This document shows, piece after piece, positions 1 through 5,675 of a stretch of 8,632 bases of DNA (positions are counted from its first letter, which is position 1; every line of letters starts with the position of its first letter). Origin of the DNA: Chloroflexota bacterium (GTDB taxonomy: Bacteria > Chloroflexota > Limnocylindria > Limnocylindrales > CSP1-4); contig JAJYMP010000454.1 of assembly GCA_021786915.1 (NCBI GenBank), positions 1 to 8,632 of the forward strand. Reading direction: 5' to 3'. A program made the position numbers and the translations under genes. The notes beneath the pieces are model-generated. The model did no database searches. It was not told where the DNA came from and was given only the letters and a program-made list of their open reading frames with translations.

Positions 1-76
1 CGGCGAGGCGCCGATCGTGGTCGCCGCTCGCGGACCGGAGTTTCGCCCGGCGGCCACGCTCCGCGGCCGCCCGGGT

Positions 77-262
77 GAGTCTGACGTGACTCGCGTGCCG
101 CGAGGGGAGCCCGGACGGATGCGCCTCGCCGCGTCGCCGCCTTGCCCGGTCGAGTCAGGTCAGACTCGAACGGCGAGGCGCCGATCGTGGTCGCCGCTCG
201 CGGACCGGAGTTTCGCCCGGCGGCCACGCTCCGCGGCCGCCCGGGTGAGTCTGACGTGACTC
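77..262. repeat. Three alternately oriented copies of a 16-bp dyad element
   Basis: GAGTCTGACGTGACTC occurs at 77-92 and 247-262. Between them, at 152-167, lies GAGTCAGGTCAGACTC, whose reverse complement is GAGTCTGACCTGACTC and differs from the outer copies by one central base. Each element is itself a dyad with arms GAGTC and GACTC around a 6-base centre. The outer copies belong to the 170-bp direct repeat, but the middle, inverted copy lies in the non-repeated spacer, so it is not explained by that duplication. Alternating dyads upstream of an operon could be operator sites for a dimeric regulator or hairpin elements. No regulator is identifiable from the window. Confidence 0.7.
121..181. 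repeat. 11-bp perfect inverted repeat enclosing a nested dyad
   Basis: GCGCCTCGCCG at 121-131 is the exact reverse complement of CGGCGAGGCGC at 171-181, which also occurs at 1-11 as the start of the first repeat copy. The arms enclose a 39-nt loop holding the 152-167 GAGTC/GACTC dyad, so a nested stem-loop is possible. A second perfect hairpin, CTCGCG-tgc-CGCGAG, lies at 90-104 and again at 260-274. None has a T-run, so a canonical intrinsic terminator is not supported. Confidence 0.6.
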
Positions 263-281
263 GCGTGCCGCGAGGGGAGCC

Positions 282-307
282 CGGACTCGCGAGCCGCGGG
301 GAGTCCG
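282..307. repeat. 7-bp stem-loop at the end of the second repeat copy
   Basis: CGGACTC at 282-288 pairs exactly with GAGTCCG at 301-307 around a 12-nt GC-rich loop. The hairpin straddles the right boundary of the second 116-bp repeat copy, so the first copy lacks it. No T-tract follows. It may be a structural element at the repeat boundary or chance in very GC-rich DNA. Confidence 0.4.
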
Positions 308-404
308 TCGCAGGGCTCCGCACCCGCGCGGGATCCACGCACCGATCCCGGTATCGCGCGCCAGGGCCGATTGGCGCGTCCAGCGCGACCGATTCGCAAC
401 CCTG

Positions 405-433
405 TTGACTCCCGGCACCCCGGGCGCCACGAT
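405..433 (+). promoter_or_regulatory. Weak candidate promoter for the permease operon
   Basis: TTGACT at 405-410 matches five of six bases of the -35 consensus. At 17-bp spacing, CACGAT at 428-433 keeps the A at position 2 and T at position 6 of the -10 box but little else. The spacer contains a GC dyad, CCCGG at 411-415 with CCGGG at 420-424. It would place transcription start roughly 95 bp before the GTG start. This is a by-eye match only. Confidence 0.25.
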
Positions 434-516
434 CCGCGCAAGTCGGCGCCGGAGGAGCGCCGGCGAATCCTCGCGTCCACTCCAAGGTGTCGAGCACCCC
501 GTGTCCCGGGGCTGCT

Positions 517-525
517 GGAGGAGGG
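517..525 (+). promoter_or_regulatory. Ribosome binding site that fixes the permease start
   Basis: GGAGGAGGG at 517-525 is a near-ideal Shine-Dalgarno sequence, with a 9-nt spacer to GTG at 535. The upstream in-frame GTG at 487 has only a poor CCAAG-like sequence before it. This site therefore favours the shorter 530-residue permease. Confidence 0.75.
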
Positions 526-534
526 ATTTCGCAC

Positions 535-2127
535 GTGGCCGGTACCCCGCACCTAGACCAGGCGGCGCAGGACGACGCCCACCTCCGATCGCTGGGCATC
601 AAGCCCGAACTCCAGCGCACGCTGGGCTTCCTGTCGAACTTCGCGGTCGCGTTCAGCTACATCAGCGTGTCCACTGGGACGTTCACGCTGATGTCCCTGG
701 GTCTCGCGGTCGGCGGGCCCCCGATGTTCTGGTCGTGGCCGCTCGTCGTCGTCGGCCAGCTGTTCGTCGCCCTCAACTTCGCCGAGCTGTCCAGCCACTT
801 CCCCGTAGCTGGTTCGATCTACCAGTGGTCCAAGCGCCTGTCCAATCGCACGCTGGGCTGGTTCACGGGCTGGTTCTACTTCTGGGCCGGCGTGCTGACG
901 ACGACCGCAGTCGCGATCACCGTGCCGCTCGTGCTCTCGAGCATCCTCGGCGTGGACGGGACGCAGATGTACGGGCCGTTCGCGTGGAACGTGTGGGTCG
1001 CCCTCGGGACCCTCGTGATCACCACGCTCATCAACGCGTTCGGCGTGCGGCTCCTCTCGATCATCAACAACCTCGGCGTGGCCGCGGAGATCCTGGGCAT
1101 GCTGGTGTTCGCCGGCATCCTGCTGATCTTCTTCAACCACCAGCCGCTCTCAGTCCTGACGAACACCATGGGCACCGAGTCGGGGGCGAACGGCAACTAC
1201 CTGCCCGTGTTCGCGGTCGCGGCCTTCATGAGCCTGTTCGTCGTGTACGGCTTCGACACGGCAGGCACGTTCGGCGAGGAGACGGTAGGAGCGAGCAAGC
1301 AGGCGCCGCGCGGCGTCCTGTCGGCGATCCTGCTGTCCGGCGTGATCGGCACGATCTTCCTCCTCGCCATCCTGCTCTCGACCCCCGACATGGCGGGCGA
1401 GATCACGGCGGCCGGCAAGGGCGCCTTCCCGATCGCCGACGCGATCCACGCCAACATGGGCGACGTGTGGGGGAACATCTACCTCGCCGTCGTGCTGATG
1501 GCCGTGTTCGTCTGCACCATGGCCATTCAGGGCGCCACTACCCGCCTGATGTTCTCGATGGGCCGCGATCGCCGCCTGCCCCTCGGCCGGATGTGGGCGA
1601 AGGTGAGCCCGACGCACCACACGCCGACGAACGCCGCCATCGCTGTTGGCGTGCTGGCGGCCATCCCGTTCCTGGTCTCGGGGAGCGCCGGCGTCATCGC
1701 CATCGGTGCGACCGGGACGATCTACCTCAGCTACTTCCTGTGCAACCTGGGCGTGTTCGTGGCCCGGACGAAGGGCTGGCCGCACAAGGAGGCGTGGTTC
1801 AACCTCCGAGGGCTCGGCCTGGTCATCAACGTCGTCGCGCTCGTCTACGGCGCCCTGATGCTGGTCAACTTCGCCCTGTGGGACAACCCGGCCGTCTTCG
1901 GCGACTGGGGCAACAGCCTGCGCGACCTCACCAACCCGCTGATCAACACCCTCACCTTCCTGGGCAGCGCCCCGCTGACGAGCCTCCCGGCGTGGCCGCT
2001 GTTCGAGGTCTTCCTGGGCGTCATCCTCCTGGCTGGCCTGGTGGTGTACGGCGTGGGCGAGCGCATCCGCGCTGTCGGCGCGGACGTCGAGGCCGACGCG
2101 GCGACCGGCGAGGTGGCCATCGCGTAG
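535..2127 (+). CDS. APC-superfamily amino acid/choline-type permease
   Basis: This is a 530-residue inner-membrane transporter of the amino acid-polyamine-organocation superfamily, most like the amino acid/choline transporter (ACT) branch that includes GABA and choline permeases. It would import a small amine or amino acid by cation symport. The hydrophobic pattern fits about 12 membrane segments. Family landmarks include a Gly/Ser/Thr-rich first helix (about residues 34-56), GGPP at 60-63 followed by a W-rich helix, AELSS at 83-87 with a following P-x-A-G-S-x-Y-x-W motif, and GFDTAGTFGEET at 239-250 followed by K-x-A-P-R. Both termini are hydrophilic. The GTG start at 535 is chosen for its strong SD; an in-frame GTG at 487 would add 16 atypical residues. 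It leads the four-gene run, with a strong hairpin between it and the kinase. The family is secure; the substrate is unknown, with choline, GABA or a methylated glycine plausible from context. Confidence 0.9.
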   Translation: MAGTPHLDQAAQDDAHLRSLGIKPELQRTLGFLSNFAVAFSYISVSTGTFTLMSLGLAVGGPPMFWSWPLVVVGQLFVALNFAELSSHFPVAGSIYQWSKRLSNRTLGWFTGWFYFWAGVLTTTAVAITVPLVLSSILGVDGTQMYGPFAWNVWVALGTLVITTLINAFGVRLLSIINNLGVAAEILGMLVFAGILLIFFNHQPLSVLTNTMGTESGANGNYLPVFAVAAFMSLFVVYGFDTAGTFGEETVGASKQAPRGVLSAILLSGVIGTIFLLAILLSTPDMAGEITAAGKGAFPIADAIHANMGDVWGNIYLAVVLMAVFVCTMAIQGATTRLMFSMGRDRRLPLGRMWAKVSPTHHTPTNAAIAVGVLAAIPFLVSGSAGVIAIGATGTIYLSYFLCNLGVFVARTKGWPHKEAWFNLRGLGLVINVVALVYGALMLVNFALWDNPAVFGDWGNSLRDLTNPLINTLTFLGSAPLTSLPAWPLFEVFLGVILLAGLVVYGVGERIRAVGADVEADAATGEVAIA

Positions 2128-2151
2128 GACCAGGCTGCACGACGGTGTCCT

Positions 2152-2182
2152 GGGCGGGACGGCGGGACCCGTCGCCCCGCCC
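2152..2182 (+). terminator. Strong GC hairpin between permease and kinase genes
   Basis: GGGCGGG at 2152-2158 pairs with CCCGCCC at 2176-2182. The stem continues, after one A-C mismatch, with six more pairs (2160-2165 with 2169-2174, one of them G-U) closed by a 3-nt loop, giving about 14 pairs. It starts 25 bp after the permease stop and ends 10 nt before the kinase SD, which stays unpaired. No T-run follows, so it may be a partial terminator, an RNA-stabilising hairpin that sets permease-to-enzyme ratios, or a processing site rather than a full terminator. Confidence 0.55.
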
Positions 2183-2203
2183 GCGCACATCCGGGAGGCG
2201 CGC

Positions 2204-3157
2204 ATGACCACCGGGACCGAGGAGGTCCTCCAGGGCGAACTCCACGACGAGCTGGTCGGGGCGATGCAGCGCGTCCCCGAGCTGGCCGGCAAGCAGCTCA
2301 CGCTGGTCGCGCTTACCGGCGGAATCACCAACCGCAACTACCGCGTGGACGTCGAGGGCGAGAGGGACCGCTTCGTCATCCGGCTGGGCGGCAACGACAC
2401 GCACCTGCTGGGGATCAGCCGCGAGGTGGAGCACGCGGCCACCGTCGCCGCCGCTGGTGTCGGGGTGGGCGCGGAGGTGGTGGCGTTCCTTCGCCCCGAG
2501 GGGTACCTCGTGACGCGGTTCATCGAGGGGACGCCCATGGCCGAGCTCGACGTCCACGCGCCGCACGTGATCGAGCGGGTGGCGGACTCGGTCCGCCGGT
2601 TCCATGAGGGCCCGGCGATCCCCGGCCTGTTCGTGCCGCTCCGGATCGTCGAGGCGTACCGGGCGCTGGCGCGCGACAACGGGGTCCGGATCCCCGCGGA
2701 GTTCGAGCTGGCCCAGGCGATCGGGCGGCGCGTGGAGTTGGCGCTGCTCAGCAACCCGCTCGAGATGCGCCCCTGCCACAACGACTTCCTGCCGGGCAAC
2801 CTGATCGATGACGGCACCCGGATGCGGATCGTCGACTGGGAGTACGCGGGGATGGGTGACCCGTTCTTCGACCTCGGCAACTTCAGCGTCAACAACGAGC
2901 TCACGCCCGACGAGGACGCGGCACTATTGGCCTATTACGACGCCGAGCCCAGCCCTCGGCCGGACCGGCTGGCCCGGATGGTGCTGTTCCGCGTGATCAG
3001 CGACTTCCGCGAGGCGATGTGGGGCGTGCTCCAGGAGGGGATCAGCACGCTCGATGTGGACTTCCGGGCGTACGCCGTGGAGCACTTCGACCGCCTGCTG
3101 GCCAACGCGACGACCCCGCGCTTCGAGCGGGCGCTGCGGGAGGTGGCGGGCGCATGA
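2204..3157 (+). CDS. Choline-kinase-like phosphotransferase (APH/ChoK fold)
   Basis: This 317-residue cytoplasmic kinase belongs to the choline/ethanolamine kinase group of the aminoglycoside phosphotransferase (APH) fold and would transfer the ATP gamma-phosphate to a small hydroxyl compound. The N-lobe has LTGGITNRNYRV at 38-48 (nucleotide-binding loop), FVIRLGG at 57-63 and a conserved Glu at 74. The catalytic motif is CHNDFLPGN, with His192, Asp194 and Asn199, followed by the metal-binding IVDWEYAGMGDPFFDLGN with Asp211 and Asp219. All expected active-site residues are present, and length is normal for the group. ATG at 2204 has GGGAGG at 2193-2198 five nt before it. It lies 76 bp after the permease and 31 bp before the oxidoreductase. 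Choline, ethanolamine or another amino-alcohol is the likely substrate class by context. An antibiotic-modifying role is unlikely because this motif set is LicA/choline-kinase-like and the neighbours are catabolic. Confidence 0.85.
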   Translation: MTTGTEEVLQGELHDELVGAMQRVPELAGKQLTLVALTGGITNRNYRVDVEGERDRFVIRLGGNDTHLLGISREVEHAATVAAAGVGVGAEVVAFLRPEGYLVTRFIEGTPMAELDVHAPHVIERVADSVRRFHEGPAIPGLFVPLRIVEAYRALARDNGVRIPAEFELAQAIGRRVELALLSNPLEMRPCHNDFLPGNLIDDGTRMRIVDWEYAGMGDPFFDLGNFSVNNELTPDEDAALLAYYDAEPSPRPDRLARMVLFRVISDFREAMWGVLQEGISTLDVDFRAYAVEHFDRLLANATTPRFERALREVAGA

Positions 3158-3192
3158 CGGACCGGGACGTGATCAGGGAGGGGCACGGGTGA
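3154..3192 (+). CDS. Possible 12-codon coupling mini-ORF
   Basis: ATG at 3154 overlaps the kinase stop codon as ATGA (3154-3157). The frame encodes MTDRDVIREGHG and ends at TGA 3190-3192, which overlaps the GTG start of the next gene as GTGA (3189-3192). GGGAGGTGG at 3138-3146 is a strong SD, 7 nt before the ATG. The frame thus bridges kinase and oxidoreductase with no untranslated gap and could couple their translation. The peptide is unlikely to have its own function. Chance is a real alternative, because short frames with purine-rich upstream sequence are common here. Confidence 0.3.
   Translation: MTDRDVIREGHG
3175..3183 (+). promoter_or_regulatory. Ribosome binding site that fixes the oxidoreductase start
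   Basis: AGGGAGGGG at 3175-3183 lies 5 nt before GTG at 3189. The open frame runs upstream to 3054, deep inside the kinase gene, but the upstream residues do not resemble the FAD family, whereas the dinucleotide-binding fold begins five residues after this GTG. The site therefore decides the start. Confidence 0.75.
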
Positions 3193-5642
3193 CGGAGCAC
3201 GCACGGGCGGTGGTCATCGGGGGCGGGGTCGGCGGGACGTCGATCGCGTACCACCTGGCCGAGCGGGGCTGGACGGACGTCGTGCTGGTGGACCGCGCGG
3301 AGCTGACGTCGGGCTCCACGTTCCACTCCGCCGGGCTGGTGGGCCAGCTGCGCGGCTCCGTGACGCTGACGCGGATGATCATGTACAGCGTCTCGCTGTA
3401 CCGGCGACTGGCTGAGGAGACGGGTGTCGACCCGTCGTGGCACGAGGTGGGCTCGCTGCGCCTGGCGTCGACCCAGGCCCGCTATGAGGAGCTCCAGCGC
3501 CAGGCCGCGTGGGCGGCCACCTTCGGCCTGCCGATCGACCTGGTCAGCGCAGCCGAGGCGCAGGCGCGGTTCCCGCTGATGGCGACCGACGGCGTGCTGG
3601 GCGCCGCCTGGCTGCCGACGGACGGCTGGCTCGACCCGTCCAACCTGGCGTTCGCGATGGCGGCCGGGGCGCGGCGGCGGGGCGTGCGGATCCTGCTGCA
3701 CAACCGCGTCGTCGGCATCTCGGTGCGCGGGGGGCGAGTGACCGGTCTCACGGTGGAGCGCGGCGGCGAGCGCGTGGACATCGAGGCCGAGGTCGTGGTC
3801 AACGCGGGCGGCATGTACGCGCCGGAGATCGGGCGCCTGGCCGGCGTCGCCGTCCCGCTCGTCCCGATGGCGCACCAGTACCTGATCACCGGCCCGGTCG
3901 AGGGCGTCACCCGTGACCTTCCCCAGCTTCGCGACCCCGACAACCTCGTCTACTTCCGCGAGGAGACGGGCGGCCTGCTCATGGGCGGCTACGAGCGCAA
4001 CCCCGCGCCTTGGGCGCTCGACGGGGTCCCGCCCGATTTCAACCACCGTCTCCTCGACCCCGACTGGCCGCGCTTCGAGCCGATCATGGAGGGCGCCATC
4101 CGCCGCCTGCCCGCCATGGCCGACGCCCGGGTCACGCGCATGATCAACGGCCCCGAGGGCTTCACCCCCGACAACGAGTTCATCCTGGGCGAGAGCGAGG
4201 TCCGCGGGTTCTTCGTCGCGGCGGGGTTCTCCGCGCACGGGATCGCGGGCGCGGGGGGCATCGGGCGGCAGGTGGCGTCGTGGATCGTGGACGGCGAGCC
4301 CGAGCTCGACCTGTGGAAGATGGACATCCGCCGGTTCGGGGCGCAGTACCGGAGCCGGTCGTTCACGCTCGCCCGGTCGTACGAGAACTACGCGACCTAC
4401 TACGACATCCACTACCCCAACGAGGAGCGCCAGGCGGGGCGGCCGCTGCGGCTGTCGCCCGCGTACCCGCGGTTGCGCGAGCTGGGCGCCGAGTTCGGCG
4501 AGAAGTCCGGCTGGGAGCGGCCGAACTGGTTCGCTCCCAACGCGTCGGACCCGGCGTTCGGCGGCCAATCCGCGCTCGAGGCGCTCCGGCCCCGCGGCTG
4601 GGCGGGGGAGCACTGGCACCCGGCGATCGCCGCGGAGGCGATCGCGACGCGCACGACCGCGGCGCTGTTCGACGAGACGAGCTTCGCGAAGATCGAGCTC
4701 GTCGGGCCCGGGGCTGCGGACCTGCTCGGGTGGCTGTGCGCGAACGACGTGGACCGCGAGGTCGGCTCCGTCACCTACACGCAGCTGCTCAACCGCCGGG
4801 GCGGCATCGAATGCGACCTCACCGTCACGCGGGTGGCGCGCGACCGGTTCCTGCTCGTGACCGGGACGGCATTCGGCAACCACGACCTCGCCTGGATCCG
4901 CAAGCACACACCGGACGACGGCTCGGTGGTGGTCAACGACCTGACACCGGGCCGGGTGTGCTTCGGGCTGTGGGGGCCGGCCGCTCGTGACATCCTCGCG
5001 CCGCTCACGGCCGACGACGTGTCGAATGCCGGCTTCCCGTACCTCACGGCGCGCGCGATCACCGTCGGGTCGGTGCCCGTGTACGCGGTGCGGGTGACCT
5101 ATGTCGGCGAGCTGGGCTGGGAGCTGTACGCCCACACCGAGTACGGCGCGACCCTGTGGGACACGCTGTGGGCCGCGGGCCGGCCGAAGGGCATGGTCGC
5201 CGGCGGGTACCGCGCGATCGACGCGCTGCGCCTTGAGAAGGGCTACCGCGCCTGGGCCGCGGACATCACGCCCGAGGAGACGCCCTACGAGGCGGGCCTC
5301 GGCTTCGCGGTCCGGCTCGGCAAGGGCGACTTCCTGGGCCGCGACGCGCTGGTCGCCGCGAATGTCGCCGGCCCGCGCAAGCGCCTCCGCTGCCTGGTCC
5401 TCGACGACCCGCGCTCCGTCTGCCTGGGCAACGAGCCGGTGCGGGTGGACGGCGCCGTCGTCGGTCGCGTCACCTCGGGCGGGGCGGGCTACTCCGTCTC
5501 CCGCAGCATCGCCTACGCCTACCTGCCACCGTCCGTGCCAGTGGGCGCCCGGGGCGAGATCGACGTCTTCGGCGCCCGGGTCGGCTGCGAGGTGGCCAGG
5601 GAGCCGCTCTACGACCCGGCGGGGGAGCGGATCCGCTCGTAG
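3189..5642 (+). CDS. FAD oxidoreductase-GcvT fusion, dimethylglycine/sarcosine dehydrogenase class
   Basis: This 817-residue protein has the two-part architecture of dimethylglycine and sarcosine dehydrogenases, which oxidatively remove an N-methyl group with FAD and pass the one-carbon unit to tetrahydrofolate. Domains in order are a DAO-type FAD domain (about 1-370), with VVIGGGVGG at 8-16 and DR at 35-36; a middle FAO_M-like linker (about 375-430); a GcvT domain from about 440 to 700; and a GcvT C-terminal barrel (about 730-810). SGSTFHSAGL at 41-50 places His46 where the covalently FAD-bound histidine sits in DMGDH/SARDH. NGPEGFTPD at 320-328 is another family hallmark. GGIECDL near 538-544 aligns with the folate-site GGxxxDL of T-protein, with Asp543 kept and a Cys before it. 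GTG at 3189 is set by its SD. Length is normal for the family. The exact N-methylated substrate is not determinable. Confidence 0.9.
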   Translation: MTEHARAVVIGGGVGGTSIAYHLAERGWTDVVLVDRAELTSGSTFHSAGLVGQLRGSVTLTRMIMYSVSLYRRLAEETGVDPSWHEVGSLRLASTQARYEELQRQAAWAATFGLPIDLVSAAEAQARFPLMATDGVLGAAWLPTDGWLDPSNLAFAMAAGARRRGVRILLHNRVVGISVRGGRVTGLTVERGGERVDIEAEVVVNAGGMYAPEIGRLAGVAVPLVPMAHQYLITGPVEGVTRDLPQLRDPDNLVYFREETGGLLMGGYERNPAPWALDGVPPDFNHRLLDPDWPRFEPIMEGAIRRLPAMADARVTRMINGPEGFTPDNEFILGESEVRGFFVAAGFSAHGIAGAGGIGRQVASWIVDGEPELDLWKMDIRRFGAQYRSRSFTLARSYENYATYYDIHYPNEERQAGRPLRLSPAYPRLRELGAEFGEKSGWERPNWFAPNASDPAFGGQSALEALRPRGWAGEHWHPAIAAEAIATRTTAALFDETSFAKIELVGPGAADLLGWLCANDVDREVGSVTYTQLLNRRGGIECDLTVTRVARDRFLLVTGTAFGNHDLAWIRKHTPDDGSVVVNDLTPGRVCFGLWGPAARDILAPLTADDVSNAGFPYLTARAITVGSVPVYAVRVTYVGELGWELYAHTEYGATLWDTLWAAGRPKGMVAGGYRAIDALRLEKGYRAWAADITPEETPYEAGLGFAVRLGKGDFLGRDALVAANVAGPRKRLRCLVLDDPRSVCLGNEPVRVDGAVVGRVTSGGAGYSVSRSIAYAYLPPSVPVGARGEIDVFGARVGCEVAREPLYDPAGERIRS

Positions 5643-5675
5643 CGCCAGGCCCTGCTGCTCCGGCATCATTGCGTC

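Larger units (their letters stand above)
1..286. repeat. Direct repeat, 116 bp identical copies, 170-bp period
   Basis: Bases 1-116 and 171-286 are identical over all 116 positions and diverge immediately afterwards (base 117 is g, base 287 is t). The first copy is cut by the window edge, so the repeat may be longer and the array may have more units to the left. The 54-bp stretch between the copies (117-170) is not repeated after the second copy. The 170-bp period is not a multiple of three, so the duplication shifts reading frame and does not look like a protein repeat. It could be an intergenic tandem array, a recent segmental duplication or an assembly artefact. Perfect identity indicates a recent event or active homogenisation. 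Confidence 0.95.
308..534 (+). other. Non-coding leader of the permease operon
   Basis: I see no credible gene here. The open frames that cross it have R/P/A-rich translations typical of chance frames in high-GC DNA. It holds a small hairpin, CGCGCC at 357-362 pairing with GGCGCG at 373-378 around a 10-nt loop, a weak candidate promoter at 405-433, and the Shine-Dalgarno site of the permease at 517-525. I looked for the conserved cores of glycine and other common riboswitches and did not recognise any. Confidence 0.5.

Noticed and set aside
147..175. A tRNA T-arm-like string (GTTCGAGTC on the minus strand)
   Set aside because: The flanking bases do not form the 5-bp T stem, and no acceptor, D or anticodon arms can be drawn around it.
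1..286. CRISPR array
   Set aside because: Only two copies of a 116-bp block are present with one 54-bp spacer; CRISPR repeats are about 21-50 bp with regular short spacers and several units.
17..408. Short open frames covering the repeat region
   Set aside because: The 170-bp period breaks frame between copies, the translations are R/P/S-rich, and no SD or family motif is present.
308..534. Glycine riboswitch upstream of a GcvT-containing operon
   Set aside because: This was considered because of the one-carbon context, but I could not find the conserved glycine-aptamer core or tandem aptamers. A covariance-model search would be decisive.
487..534. Upstream GTG start for the permease at 487
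   Set aside because: It has no good SD and would add 16 residues of poor family likeness; the GTG at 535 has an ideal SD at 9-nt spacing.
405..2207. A 600-codon plus-strand open frame overlapping the permease
   Set aside because: The translation is low-complexity R/P/G/H-rich, and the overlapping frame encodes a clear APC permease with an SD and membrane segments.
1150..2337. A 395-codon minus-strand open frame across the permease and kinase start
   Set aside because: It shows charged, repetitive composition (D/H/R/Q-rich) and no motif. It is a shadow of the permease reading frame.
2204..3157. Aminoglycoside-resistance kinase
   Set aside because: The fold is shared, but the motif pattern is choline-kinase/LicA-like and the neighbours are a permease and a demethylase, not resistance genes.
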